Assembly (NCBI GenBank): GCA_009914555.1 | Contig: WNDY01000013.1 | Location: forward strand, 1 to 64,000 | DNA: 64,000 bases | Direction: 5' to 3' | Origin: Xylophilus sp. | GTDB lineage: Bacteria; Pseudomonadota; Gammaproteobacteria; Burkholderiales; Burkholderiaceae_C | Shown here: in pieces, positions 1 through 8,177 of the stretch | How the letters are laid out: each line of letters starts with the position of its first letter | Position numbering within the stretch: position 1 is the stretch's first letter | Made by a program: the position numbers and the translations under genes | The notes under the pieces: generated by a model | Database searches by the model: none | Told to the model about the DNA's origin: nothing | What the model saw: only the letters and a program-made list of their open reading frames with translations

Positions 1-129
1 AAGGCCGCCGTCGTCGCCCAGGGCGCCGAGCCGCAGGCGCTCTCCAACGAGCAGTTCGCCGAGCTGCTGAAGACCGAGTACCAGCAGTGGCGCACGATCG
101 TGAAGGAGTCGGGCGCGGTGATCGAATGA
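1..129 (+). CDS. C-terminal end of Bug/TctC-type substrate-binding protein (partial)
   Basis: The reading frame open from base 1 ends in TGA at 127-129 and encodes the last 42 residues of a protein whose start lies outside the window. The ending, with EPQALSNEQFAELL followed by W and then VKESGAVIE, matches the typical C-terminus of Bug-family (TctC) periplasmic receptors, in which a short helix and a terminal SGA segment close the second lobe. These proteins bind carboxylates or related solutes for tripartite tricarboxylate or orphan uptake and are greatly expanded in Burkholderiales. The ligand cannot be inferred from this fragment. The next gene is on the opposite strand and converges with it. 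Confidence 0.8.
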   Translation, partial: KAAVVAQGAEPQALSNEQFAELLKTEYQQWRTIVKESGAVIE

Positions 130-138
130 GGCGGCGCG

Positions 139-681
139 TCACCGCACCCGCGCGTACATGAAGCAGGGCCGCGGCGCGGGGTCGATGTTGGGATGGACGG
201 TGTAGCGCTCCAGCCGGCCCTCGCGCACGAAGCCGGCCTTCTCCAGCGTGCGCTGCGAGGGGAGGTTGTCCACGTCGCAGCTGGCCTGGATGCGGAAGAT
301 GCCGGCCTGCGCCAGTGCGGCCCGGGCCACGGCGTCGACGGCCTCGGGCATCAGGCCCCGGCCCCAGTGCCGGCGCGCGAGCACATAGCCGATGTCGAGC
401 GCGTGGCTGCGCCGGCGGGCCTCCAGCATGCCGATCGGCGTGTGCTCGTCGCCCGGCAGCGCCAGCACATAGGGCCGGGCGCGGCCGGCATCCCAGGCGT
501 CGATGCAATGGCGGATGAAGCCCCCGGTTTCCTCCGGGGACGTGTGCGGCGTCCAGACCATGTAGCGGCAGACCTCGGCGTCCCGGGTGTAGGCATCGAA
601 GATCAGGCCGGCATCCGCGAAGCCGGGGCGGCGCAGCCGCAGGCGCGGGGTGGAGATGGATTCGGGCAGCGCAAAGGGCAT
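139..681 (-). CDS. GNAT family N-acetyltransferase (RimJ/RimL-like)
   Basis: A 180-residue protein of the GNAT fold, subfamily Acetyltransf_3 (RimJ/RimL-like). It opens with TPRLRLRRPGFADA, the usual first strand after which the N-terminal arm packs. The acetyl-CoA pyrophosphate loop is seen near residues 110-120 as RRHWGRGLMPEA, followed by the helix and the conserved DNLPSQRTLEKAGF segment near residue 145. Such enzymes transfer acetyl groups from acetyl-CoA to protein N-termini, antibiotics or small amines; the substrate cannot be told. ATG at 681 is the first in-frame start that keeps the whole domain. It converges with the preceding partial gene, leaving nine bases between the stops, and lies 44 bases downstream of the TPR gene on the same strand. 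Confidence 0.85.
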   Translation of the reverse strand: MPFALPESISTPRLRLRRPGFADAGLIFDAYTRDAEVCRYMVWTPHTSPEETGGFIRHCIDAWDAGRARPYVLALPGDEHTPIGMLEARRRSHALDIGYVLARRHWGRGLMPEAVDAVARAALAQAGIFRIQASCDVDNLPSQRTLEKAGFVREGRLERYTVHPNIDPAPRPCFMYARVR

Positions 682-725
682 GGCGGCATGGCAGAGGGCG
701 GGCGCCGCATCATGCCTGCCCGCCG

Positions 726-1829
726 TCAACCCGTCGATTCGCGCACGATCACCCACTTGCTGCCGGTCCTGACCAGGCCCAGCGTCTTGCGGGTGCTCGC
801 GGCGAGCGATCCGCCGGTGTAGTGCTGGCGGAACACGGCCGTGGCCTTGTCGCCCGAGACGGTGATGGCCAGGTTGCTGACCTCGACCTTGATGCTGGCC
901 TTGCCGAGGATGCGCACCTTGCGGTCGGCCTCCCAGGCGCTGCGGCTCTGGCTCGCGCCTTTGAAGTCGCTGGCGTAGGCATCCAGGTAGCCCTTCATGT
1001 CGCGCGACGACCAGGCGGCCGCCCAGGCATGGACGGCTGCTTCCACGGCCTTGTGCTGGGCGGCGTCGGGCGCGGCCGGGCGGGCCGGCGCCGGGGCTGG
1101 CACCGGTGTGGGTGCGGGGGCAGGGGCAGGCGCCGGAGCGGGTGCCGGCATGGATGCGGGAGCCGGCGGGGGCGCAGGCCGCGGCACCGCAGCGGGTGCC
1201 GGCGGCGGCGGAGACTGCGGCGCTGGCGCTGGCGCTGGCGCCGGTGCCGCGGGCGCGGCCGCGACCTTCGTGCCTGCGGCGCCGGCCGGTGCCGCGGATG
1301 CCGGCAGCTGCTGGATCATGTCGAGCTTGAGCGGCTCCCTGTGGTCGCTGCCGTCCACCTGCAGGGCCTTCGCATAGGCTTCGTTGGACAGCTGCATATA
1401 GACGCCGCCGATGTTCGAATACGCCGTCTGGTAGCTGGCGTTGGTGGCCAGCGCCTTCTCGAGCGCCTCGCGCGCCTTGGTGTACTGCTTCTGGCTGGCA
1501 TAGATGACGGCCAGGTTGTTGTACGGCTCGGGCCGGTCCGGGAAGTCCCGGGTCAGCGCGGTGAAGGTCGCGATGGCCTCGGCCTGGCGGCCCTGCTGGG
1601 TCTGGATCACGCCCTTGAGAAAGCGCATCTGCGCGTCGCGCGGCTGCCGGGCCAGGAACCTGTCGGCCCGCGCGCGGGCTTCGGCCCACTGGTTGGCCTG
1701 CATCAGCTGTCGGACGTCGGCGACGTCGTCCGCATGGGCCGCGCCGGCCGTCAGCAGCGGGACCGCCAGGGCCGCTGCGGCCAGGCGTCGGGTGAAGGGC
1801 TTCGGGGAGGTGGCTGCGCCACGGTTCAT
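726..1829 (-). CDS. Secreted TPR protein with Pro/Ala-rich linker and NTF2-like domain
   Basis: 367 residues. The N-terminus (MNRGAATSPKPF followed by an Ala/Leu core ending AHA-DD) is a signal peptide. Residues about 35-170 hold tetratricopeptide repeats (for example PDRPEPYNNLAVIYASQKQ and ASYQTAYSNIGGVYMQ). About 70 residues of Pro/Ala low complexity follow. The last 110 residues form an NTF2-like domain with W-AAW-SRDMKGYLDAY and the ending KTLGLVRTGSKWVIVRES, resembling the NTF2-like domain attached to some L,D-transpeptidases (Cds6). It is likely a periplasmic scaffolding protein; the function is unknown. The start at 1829 is chosen because the signal peptide begins there and the upstream extension is out of character. 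It is divergent from the aldo/keto reductase, with a 229-base intergenic region. Confidence 0.8.
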   Translation of the reverse strand: MNRGAATSPKPFTRRLAAAALAVPLLTAGAAHADDVADVRQLMQANQWAEARARADRFLARQPRDAQMRFLKGVIQTQQGRQAEAIATFTALTRDFPDRPEPYNNLAVIYASQKQYTKAREALEKALATNASYQTAYSNIGGVYMQLSNEAYAKALQVDGSDHREPLKLDMIQQLPASAAPAGAAGTKVAAAPAAPAPAPAPAPQSPPPPAPAAVPRPAPPPAPASMPAPAPAPAPAPAPTPVPAPAPARPAAPDAAQHKAVEAAVHAWAAAWSSRDMKGYLDAYASDFKGASQSRSAWEADRKVRILGKASIKVEVSNLAITVSGDKATAVFRQHYTGGSLAASTRKTLGLVRTGSKWVIVRESTG

Positions 1830-2058
1830 ACGGCCTCGAACGAAAACGGAAGAAAAGAGCAGAAAAACAGCGGAGCGTACGGCGCGGCCGCGCGGCCCGG
1901 GCGCGAAAAGACTCCGGGACGGACCCGCGGCCGCGAAAAAAAGTTGCCCGGCGGCCCCGCGCATTGTGCTCTGCCGCGCAGCCTCCCAGGGCCAGGTACA
2001 GTGAAGCAGCTCCGCCTGCGCCGCCGCCGCGCGGCACCTGCCACCCGAGGAGTACCCC

Positions 2059-3066
2059 ATGACCCTTCCCACCACCCGCTTCGGCCGCACCGGCCTCACC
2101 GTGTCGCGGCTTGCGCTCGGCACCATGACCTTCGGCCTGCAGACCGACGAGGCCACGTCGCAGCAGATCCTCGACAAGGCGGTCTACAGCGGCATCGACT
2201 TCATCGACACGGCCGACGTCTATCCGCTCGGCGGCGACCTGGCGACCGCCGGCCGCACCGAGGAGATCATCGGCCGCTGGCTGCGCGCCGCGCCCGGGCG
2301 CCGCCGGGGCCTGGTGCTCGCGACCAAGGCGGTCGGCCGGGTCGGGCCGCGCGCCTGGGACCAGGGCGCGTCGCGCCGGCACCTGCTCGACGCGATCGAC
2401 GCTTCGCTCGCGCGGCTGCAGACCGACTACGTCGACCTCTACCAGCTGCATTCCGACGACCCGCACACGCCGATCGACGAGACGCTGGAGGCGCTCGACG
2501 TGATCGTGAAATCCGGCCGGGCGCGCTACGTCGGCGTCTCCAACTTCCAGGCCTGGCGCATCGCCAAGGCGCTCGGCCGCGCCGAGCTGCTGCGCACGGC
2601 GAAGTTCGTCTCGGTGCAGCCGCGCTACAGCCTGCTGTTCCGCGAGATCGAGCGCGAACTGCTGCCGCTGGCGGCCGAGGAAGGCCTGGCCGTGATCCCC
2701 TACAACCCGCTGGCCGGCGGCCGGCTCACGGGCAAGCACCAGCCGGGCACGGCGCCGACCGAAGGCACGCGCTTCACGCTCGGCAAGGCGGCCGCGCTGT
2801 ACCAGGGCCGCTACTGGAGCGACCGCTACTTCGGCACGGTGCAGGCGCTGCAGGCGCTCGCCGCCGAGGCCGGCGTGCCGCTGGCCACGCTGGCCGTGGC
2901 CTGGGTGCTGGCCCAGCCGCAGATCACCGCGCCGCTGCTCGGCGCGAGCCGGCCCGAGCAGCTCGACGCCACGCTGGCGGCCGCGAGCTACCACATCGAC
3001 GCGGCGCTGCTGCAGCGCCTGGACGAGACCACGCGCGAGTACCGGCACGGCGACGCGGCGCGCTGA
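2059..3066 (+). CDS. Aldo/keto reductase
   Basis: 335 residues, a TIM-barrel NADPH-dependent oxidoreductase. Visible family features are the N-terminal FGRTGLTVSRLALGTMTFG, the catalytic Asp and Tyr in DTADVYPLGG, the Lys in LATKAVG, the His in DLYQLHSDDP, and the C-terminal cofactor-binding segment LLGASRPEQL. This is the subfamily close to YajO/AKR11-type enzymes that reduce aldehydes and ketones; the substrate is not evident. GAGGAG stands about seven bases before ATG at 2059. Its TGA stop runs directly into an intergenic element (TGATACCCC), and it converges with the LysR gene. The opposite strand carries a very long open frame here, which is only a composition shadow. Confidence 0.9.
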   Translation: MTLPTTRFGRTGLTVSRLALGTMTFGLQTDEATSQQILDKAVYSGIDFIDTADVYPLGGDLATAGRTEEIIGRWLRAAPGRRRGLVLATKAVGRVGPRAWDQGASRRHLLDAIDASLARLQTDYVDLYQLHSDDPHTPIDETLEALDVIVKSGRARYVGVSNFQAWRIAKALGRAELLRTAKFVSVQPRYSLLFREIERELLPLAAEEGLAVIPYNPLAGGRLTGKHQPGTAPTEGTRFTLGKAAALYQGRYWSDRYFGTVQALQALAAEAGVPLATLAVAWVLAQPQITAPLLGASRPEQLDATLAAASYHIDAALLQRLDETTREYRHGDAAR

Positions 3067-3125
3067 TACCCCTATCCCTAGCACCCTGAAGCGCGCGTCA
3101 CTCAATCGCCTCTGGCCTATACCCC
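3066..3125. repeat. 53-bp-period intergenic element, copy 1
   Basis: ATACCCC occurs at 3066-3072 and again at 3119-3125, exactly 53 bp apart, with AGCGC at 3090-3094. The left heptamer overlaps the TGA of the aldo/keto reductase, and the right one contains the TAG of the convergent lysR gene. Confidence 0.7.
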
Positions 3126-4034
3126 ACCACTACCTGCGTCAGCGGCCTGCACCAGCCATTCGACGAAGGCCGTGGCGGCCGCGCTGCGCGCGCGGGCCTG
3201 CGGCATATAGGCTGCATAGCGCCAGGGCGGCAGCGACGGCCCGTCGAACGGCTGCACCAGCCGGCCCGCCTCCAGGTCGTGCGCCACCAGCGCCGCCGGG
3301 CCGATGGCCACGCCCAGGCCGTCGAGCGCGGCCTGCAGCGCGAGGTGGAAGTGGCCGAACGTCAGCGCGCGCCGCGGCTGCAGGCCCGGCGCGCCGGCCA
3401 GGCGCAGCCATTCGTCCCAGGCGCCGGCCGAGGTGGCCGCATGCAGCAGCGTGTGCTGCGCGAGGTCCTGCGGCCGCGCCAGCGGCGCTTCGCGCAGCAC
3501 CGCGGGCGCGCAGACCGGCAGGCGCCGCTCGGCAAGGAATGGCCTGGCCTGCCAGCCCGCGGCCTCCTCGGCGGTGCCGCGCACTGCCACGTCCACCTCG
3601 CGGCCGAGCGCGGCCAGCGGCGCGTACGAGGTGGCCAGCCGCACCTCGATGGCCGGATGGCCGCGCTGGAACGACGACAGCCGCGGGATCAGCCAGCGCA
3701 GCGCGAAGGTGCCGGGCACGTTGACCTGCAGCACCTGCTGCGCCGCCGCCTCCTGCTGGCGCTGCGTGGCCGCGGCCAGCAGGTCGAAGGCGCCGCGCAG
3801 CTCGGTGCCGTAGGCTGCGCCCACCGGCGTCGGCACGACGCCGCGGTGGCGGCGCTCGAACAGCGGGCGGCCGAGCCAGGATTCGAGCTGCTGGATGTGG
3901 CGGCTGACGGCGCCCTGGGTCACGTGCAGTTCTTCCGCCGCGGCGGCGAAGCTGCCGAGCCGCGCGGCGGCCTCGAACGCGCGCAGCGAGTTCAGCGGTG
4001 GCAGGCGGCGACCCGCGCCGGTGGCATCTTGCAT
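3117..4034 (-). CDS. LysR-family transcriptional regulator (GcvA-like)
   Basis: 305 residues. The winged helix-turn-helix covers residues about 9-68 (LPPLNSLRAFEAAARLGSF, then HVTQGAVSRHIQQLE), a signature close to GcvA-type LysR proteins. The rest is a periplasmic-binding-protein-like effector domain (LQVNVPGTFALRWLIPRL). The start at 4034 gives MQDATGAG before the domain. It is divergent from the adenylosuccinate-synthetase paralogue at 4133 with 98 bases between, the usual arrangement of a LysR regulator and its target, so it probably controls that gene and perhaps the transporter beyond. Its stop codon TAG is inside the repeated heptamer of copy 1. The effector is unknown. Confidence 0.88.
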   Translation of the reverse strand: MQDATGAGRRLPPLNSLRAFEAAARLGSFAAAAEELHVTQGAVSRHIQQLESWLGRPLFERRHRGVVPTPVGAAYGTELRGAFDLLAAATQRQQEAAAQQVLQVNVPGTFALRWLIPRLSSFQRGHPAIEVRLATSYAPLAALGREVDVAVRGTAEEAAGWQARPFLAERRLPVCAPAVLREAPLARPQDLAQHTLLHAATSAGAWDEWLRLAGAPGLQPRRALTFGHFHLALQAALDGLGVAIGPAALVAHDLEAGRLVQPFDGPSLPPWRYAAYMPQARARSAAATAFVEWLVQAADAGSGGV

Positions 4035-4132
4035 GAGTTTTCTTGAACCGAGAGCGCAGATCAAATGGTTTGTCGGGCCTCTTCCATCTGCGGATGATGC
4101 GCCCATTCCTGCACTTCCGGAGCTTGCCCCCG

Positions 4133-5449
4133 ATGACCGACCCCCAGCAAAACTCAGCCATCCAGCCGCCCGGCGGCGACGACATCCTCGTGCTCGGCCT
4201 GCAGTGGGGCGACGAGGGCAAGGGCCGCATCGTCGACCGGCTGGCCGGCGATGCCGGGCTCGTGGTGCGCTTCAACGGCGGCGCCAACGCGGGCCACACG
4301 GTCGTCGCGGAAGGCCGGCGCTGGCGGCTCTCGCTGCTGCCGAGCGGCGTGGTGCGCGGGCGGCCGGGGCTGCTCGGACCGGGCGTGCTGCTCGACGCGC
4401 AGGCGCTGCTCGACGAGATCGACGCGCTCGCGGCCCAGGGCATCGCGGTCGGGCCGGCGCAGCTGCGCGTCGCGGACGAGGCCGCGCTCGTGCTGCCGGT
4501 GCACCGCGCCGTGGAGCGCGTGCGCGAGGCCCGGCTGCGCGAGCCGATCGGTTCGACGCAGCGCGGCATCGGCCCGGCCGCCGAGGACCGTGCGGGCCGC
4601 CGGGCGCTGCGCGTGGGCGACCTGCGCGATCCGCTGCGGCTGGAGCAGCGCCTCGCCGAGCTGCTGGACCACCACAACACCTGGCTGCGCGCGGCCGGCG
4701 CGCCCGAGGAGACACTGCGCGGCACGCTGGCCGGCCTGCAGGCGCTCGCGCCGCGGCTGCTGCCCTATGCGGGCGCCGCCGGCGAGGCGATCGACGCGGC
4801 CCGCGCCAGCGGCGCGCCGCTGCTGCTGGAGGGCGCGCAGGCCGTGATGCTGGACCTGGACTGGGGCGCCTACCCGTTCGTCACCGCCTCCAGCACCGCC
4901 GCGGGCCTCGCGGCGCTGGGCGGCGGGCTCTGGCCCGTGCGGCGGCCGCAGGTGCTCGGCGTCTGCAAGGCCTACGCGACGCGCGTGGGCGCCGGGCCGC
5001 TGCCGACCGAGCTGCACGGCGCCGAGGGCGATCTGCTGCGCGAGCGCGGCGGGGAGTACGGCACCAACACCGGCCGGCCGCGGCGCTGCGGCTGGCTCGA
5101 CGCGGTGCAGCTGCGCCACGCCTGCCGCGTGGCCGGCGCCGATGCGCTCGCGCTGACCAAGCTCGACGTGCTCGACGGCCTGCCCGAGGTGCGCATCGCC
5201 GTGGCCTACCGCCAGGACGGCCGGCGGCTGGACCGTCTGCCCGCCGACGCGGCGGCGCAGTCGCGCCTGGAGCCGGTCTACGAAACGCTGCCGGGCTGGC
5301 AGGCGCCGACGCACGGCCTGCGCGATGTTGGCGCGCTGCCGCCCGCGGCGCGGGCCTTCGTGCGCCGCGTGGCGGAGCTGGCCGGCCGGCCGGTGCGCTG
5401 GGTGTCGACCGGCGCGGAGCGCGACGATCTTATCGACCTGGGGGTATAG
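4133..5449 (+). CDS. Adenylosuccinate synthetase paralogue (PurA-like)
   Basis: 438 residues, full length for the family. The GTP loop QWGDEGKGR near residue 25 keeps the catalytic Asp, and GGANAGHT keeps the catalytic His. GSTQRGIGPA, LLEGAQ, YPFVTAS, NTGRPRRCGWLDAV and LTKLDVLDGL follow in family order. The enzyme should join aspartate to IMP, or an IMP-like acceptor, with GTP hydrolysis. Several motifs deviate from housekeeping PurA (GSTQRG for GTTGRG, LDLDWGAYPF for LDIDHGTYPY), and it lies beside a LysR regulator and an ABC transporter, not with hisZ or hfq. It is therefore probably a second, specialised copy. ATG 4133 follows GGAG; an upstream in-frame ATG exists but adds no conserved sequence. 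Its TAG is inside the repeat at 5440. Confidence 0.85.
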   Translation: MTDPQQNSAIQPPGGDDILVLGLQWGDEGKGRIVDRLAGDAGLVVRFNGGANAGHTVVAEGRRWRLSLLPSGVVRGRPGLLGPGVLLDAQALLDEIDALAAQGIAVGPAQLRVADEAALVLPVHRAVERVREARLREPIGSTQRGIGPAAEDRAGRRALRVGDLRDPLRLEQRLAELLDHHNTWLRAAGAPEETLRGTLAGLQALAPRLLPYAGAAGEAIDAARASGAPLLLEGAQAVMLDLDWGAYPFVTASSTAAGLAALGGGLWPVRRPQVLGVCKAYATRVGAGPLPTELHGAEGDLLRERGGEYGTNTGRPRRCGWLDAVQLRHACRVAGADALALTKLDVLDGLPEVRIAVAYRQDGRRLDRLPADAAAQSRLEPVYETLPGWQAPTHGLRDVGALPPAARAFVRRVAELAGRPVRWVSTGAERDDLIDLGV

Positions 5450-5491
5450 CTCCATAGCGCCCTGGAATATTGCGCTGCAGGCAGATACCCC
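5440..5491. repeat. Intergenic element, copy 2 (inverted form)
   Basis: GGGGTAT at 5441-5447 faces ATACCCC at 5485-5491, so this copy is palindromic. AGCGC stands at 5456-5460 and GCGCT at 5472-5476, each at the fixed distance (29 bases) from one heptamer. The purA-like TAG and the livF stop both lie in the heptamers. It separates two convergent genes and could fold as a hairpin. Confidence 0.65.
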
Positions 5492-6186
5492 TACACCTCC
5501 AGCCACTCCCGCTGTACCGCCGGCTGCGCCCGCAGCTGCGCCGGTGTGCCGTCGAAGACGATGCGGCCGTGGCCCATGACGAGCGTGCGGTCAGAGATGG
5601 CGAGCGCGATCGTGAGCTTCTGCTCGATCAGCAGCACCGCCACACCGCGCGCGCGCAGCGCCTGCAGCCAGGCGCCGACCTGCGCGACCAGCTGCGGCGC
5701 CAGGCCCTCGGTCGGCTCGTCGACGACGATCAGGTCCGGGTCGCCCATCAGCGTGCGGCACAGCGCGAGCATCTGCTGCTCGCCGCCCGAGAGCACGCCG
5801 GCCGGTGCGTCCCGCCGCTCCCGCAGGCGCGGGAACAGGCGGTACATGTCGTCGAAGCCCCAGCGGCCTGGCTTCTTCGTCCGCTTCTGCCCCAGCAGCA
5901 GGTTCTGGTGGACGGTGAGGCCGGGGAACACGTCGCGGCTCTCCGGCACGTAGCCGATGCCCAGCCGGGCGATCTCGAAAGGCCGCCGGCCGGCCAGCGG
6001 TGCGCCGCGCCAGGCGACCGCCCCTTTCCATTCGACCAGTCCCATCAGCGCCCGCGCCGTCGTCGAGCGGCCCGAGCCGTTGCGCCCGAGCAGCGCGACG
6101 ATCTCGCCCGGCCGCACGTCGAACGCCACGCCGTGCAGCACGTGGCTGCGGCCATACCAGGCATGCAGGTCGCGCACGGCGAGCAT
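5491..6186 (-). CDS. Branched-chain-amino-acid-type ABC transporter ATP-binding protein, LivF-like
   Basis: 231 residues, an ABC ATPase of the LivF type that energises uptake through LivH/LivM. The signature LSGGEQQ, Walker B DLIVVDEPTEGLAP and the switch region LLIEQKL are all present. The P-loop reads GRNGSGRST: the usual invariant Lys is replaced by Arg. Such a change often impairs ATP binding, but close relatives in Burkholderiales appear, from memory, to share it, so it may be a lineage feature. The ATG at 6186 overlaps the livG stop by one base (TGATG), which indicates translational coupling. It is the last gene of a four-gene operon and ends against repeat copy 2. Confidence 0.88.
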   Translation of the reverse strand: MLAVRDLHAWYGRSHVLHGVAFDVRPGEIVALLGRNGSGRSTTARALMGLVEWKGAVAWRGAPLAGRRPFEIARLGIGYVPESRDVFPGLTVHQNLLLGQKRTKKPGRWGFDDMYRLFPRLRERRDAPAGVLSGGEQQMLALCRTLMGDPDLIVVDEPTEGLAPQLVAQVGAWLQALRARGVAVLLIEQKLTIALAISDRTLVMGHGRIVFDGTPAQLRAQPAVQREWLEV

Positions 6187-6938
6187 CACGCGCCCTCGCC
6201 GAGGTAGGCCCGCTGCACGCGTGGATCGGCCCGCACCGCTGCGGGCGTGTCGAAGGCGATGACCTCGCCCTGCACCAGCACGGCGACGCGGTCGGCCAGG
6301 CCAAAGACCACGCCCATGTCGTGCTCCACCATCAGCAGCGTGCGGCCGGCGGTCGCGCTGCGGATCAGCGGGACGAAGCGCGCGGTCTCGCTGCGGCTCA
6401 TGCCGGCCGTGGGCTCGTCGAGCAGCACCACGCCGGCATCGCCGGAGATGGCCAGGCCGATCTCCAGCGCCCGCTGCTCGGCATAGCTGAGTTCGCCGGC
6501 CGGCACATCGCGCCGGTGCTCCAGGCCCAGCAGCGCCAGCAGCTGCGCGGCGCGTTCGTTGGCATCGCGCAGCCGCGAGAGCAGATGCCACAGGCTGTAG
6601 CGGTAGCCCAGGCTCCACAGCACGCCGCAGCGCAGGTTGTCGAACACGCTGAGCCGGCCGAAGACGCTGGTGGTCTGGAAGCTGCGCGCCAGGCCCCGGC
6701 GCGCGATCTCGTGCGGCGGCCAGCCGTCGATGCGCTCGCCGTGCAGCAGCACCGCGCTGCCGTCGGGCGCGCGCCGGCCGCTGGCCAGGTCGAACAGCGT
6801 GCTCTTGCCCGCGCCGTTCGGGCCGATCAGGGCCACGCGCTCGCCGGCGCGCACGGCCAGGCTGGCGCCGCGCAGAACCTCCGCGCGGCCGAACCGCTTG
6901 CGCAGTTCGCGCAGCTCCAGCGCAGGCGGCGCGCTCAC
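6186..6938 (-). CDS. Branched-chain-amino-acid-type ABC transporter ATP-binding protein, LivG-like
   Basis: 250 residues. It has a normal Walker A (GPNGAGKST), the LivG-type insert with ARRGLARSFQTTSVF, a signature region degenerate to LSYAEQR (as usual in LivG), Walker B VVLLDEPTAGMS and the H-loop MVEHDMGVVF. It pairs with the LivF-like protein to power the permeases. Translation should begin at GTG 6938, which overlaps the livM TGA as GTGA; no ATG keeps the N-terminal strand. Because its partner has an Arg in the P-loop, this subunit may supply the main catalytic site of the heterodimer, which is an inference. Confidence 0.88.
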   Translation of the reverse strand: MSAPPALELRELRKRFGRAEVLRGASLAVRAGERVALIGPNGAGKSTLFDLASGRRAPDGSAVLLHGERIDGWPPHEIARRGLARSFQTTSVFGRLSVFDNLRCGVLWSLGYRYSLWHLLSRLRDANERAAQLLALLGLEHRRDVPAGELSYAEQRALEIGLAISGDAGVVLLDEPTAGMSRSETARFVPLIRSATAGRTLLMVEHDMGVVFGLADRVAVLVQGEVIAFDTPAAVRADPRVQRAYLGEGA

Positions 6939-8173
6939 GCGGCGCCCTCCTCCGCGGCGATCGCCTGCGGCACCGCGGCCCAGCGCACCGCGAAGCGCGG
7001 ACGCAGGATGCGCAGCAGACCCAGGCCCAGCGCCAGCACGGCGGCGGCACCGGCCCAGGTGGCCGCGGAGCCGGCGTCGATCTCGCGGCCGAGGAACGGC
7101 AGCCGCGGCCCGAGCGCCGCGTCGAGCCGCAGGCGGTAGGCCATCTCGACCAGCGCGCTGGCGCCCAGCAGCGCAACCGCGCCGGCCGCGGCCAGGCCCA
7201 GGTAGAGCCAAGCCAGCGCGCCCAGCCGGCCGTGGCGGGCCACGCGCAGGTTCGCCGCCAGCACGCCCGCGATGCCGCCCGGCGCATGCAGCACCATCAG
7301 CAGAAAGGCCAGGCCCAGGTAGAGCGGCCAGGCCCGGGTCCATTCGGGCAGCAGCACCGAGGCCAGCACCATCAGCACCGCGCCGACGACCGGTCCGAAG
7401 AAGAAGCCGGTCCCGCCAAGGAAGGTGAACAGCAGGTAGCTCGCCGAGCGCAGCGGGCCCATGCTGTCGGCGGCGGTGACGATCTCGAACTGGATGGCCG
7501 CCAGCCCGCCGCCCACGCCCGCGAAAAAGCCCGCGACGGCGAAGGCCAGGTGCCGCACCCGCCGCGCGTCGTAGCCGAGGAAGGCCACGCGCTGCGGATT
7601 GTCGCGCACCGCGGTGAGGATGCGGCCGAGCGGCGTGCCGGTGAAGGCGTACATCAGCGCGGCGCAGGCGACACAGTAGGCAGCGATCAGGTAGTAGACC
7701 TGGATCGCGGGGCCGAAGCCGATGCCCCAGGGCGCGGCGCCGTAGACGCGGTCGGCGGCCACGCCGGCCTCGCCGCCGAAGAAGCCCGGGAACATCAGCG
7801 CCGCGGCCGCGGCCAGCTCGCCGATGCCCAGGGTGATCATCGCGAAGGCCGTGCCGGCCCGCCGCGTGGCGACCCAGCCCAGCAGCGCGGCCAGCACCAT
7901 GCCGGCCGCGCCTGCCAGTACCGGAACGAGCGCGAGGGGCACGGCGGCGAGGTTCATCGCATGCACCGCCGCAAAGGCGCCCATGCCGCTGTAGACCGCA
8001 TGGCCGAAGCTCAGCATGCCACCCTGGCCCAGCAGGATGTTGTACGAGAGGCAGACGATGGCCAAGTACCCCATCTGCGACAGCAGGGTCAGCGCGAAAC
8101 TGCTGCCGGACACCTGCGGAGCGAGCACCAGCGCGGCGGCGAACAGCGCCCAGATGGCGAGGCGGGGACCCAT
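6935..8173 (-). CDS. Branched-chain-amino-acid-type ABC transporter permease, LivM-like with C-terminal extension
   Basis: 412 residues with about ten hydrophobic segments. The family core includes LSYNILLGQGGMLSFGHAVY near residue 45 and the EAA-like loop GRILTAVRDNPQRVAFLGYD near residue 190. Standard LivM proteins are roughly 320-350 residues. Here about 90 residues follow the core, with two extra hydrophobic stretches (near ALAWLYLGLAAAGAVALL and AATWAGAAAVLALGLGLL) and a short charged tail. The gene starts four bases after livH and overlaps livG by four. The substrate cannot be read from the permease. Confidence 0.87.
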   Translation of the reverse strand: MGPRLAIWALFAAALVLAPQVSGSSFALTLLSQMGYLAIVCLSYNILLGQGGMLSFGHAVYSGMGAFAAVHAMNLAAVPLALVPVLAGAAGMVLAALLGWVATRRAGTAFAMITLGIGELAAAAALMFPGFFGGEAGVAADRVYGAAPWGIGFGPAIQVYYLIAAYCVACAALMYAFTGTPLGRILTAVRDNPQRVAFLGYDARRVRHLAFAVAGFFAGVGGGLAAIQFEIVTAADSMGPLRSASYLLFTFLGGTGFFFGPVVGAVLMVLASVLLPEWTRAWPLYLGLAFLLMVLHAPGGIAGVLAANLRVARHGRLGALAWLYLGLAAAGAVALLGASALVEMAYRLRLDAALGPRLPFLGREIDAGSAATWAGAAAVLALGLGLLRILRPRFAVRWAAVPQAIAAEEGAA

Positions 8174-8177
8174 CGGT

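Noticed and set aside
1080-1270. Repetitive GC-rich tract that could be a tandem repeat
   Set aside because: It is the Pro/Ala linker of the TPR protein; the repeats are irregular at DNA level.
139-3105. A 988-codon open frame on the minus strand across the TPR gene and the aldo/keto reductase
   Set aside because: Only its last 180 codons are a real gene (GNAT). The rest is an Arg/Ala-rich antisense frame kept open by high GC.
4133-5449. PurA paralogue as a PurZ-like 2-aminoadenine enzyme
   Set aside because: PurZ lacks the catalytic Asp of the GDEGKG loop; here it is present, and there is no phage context.
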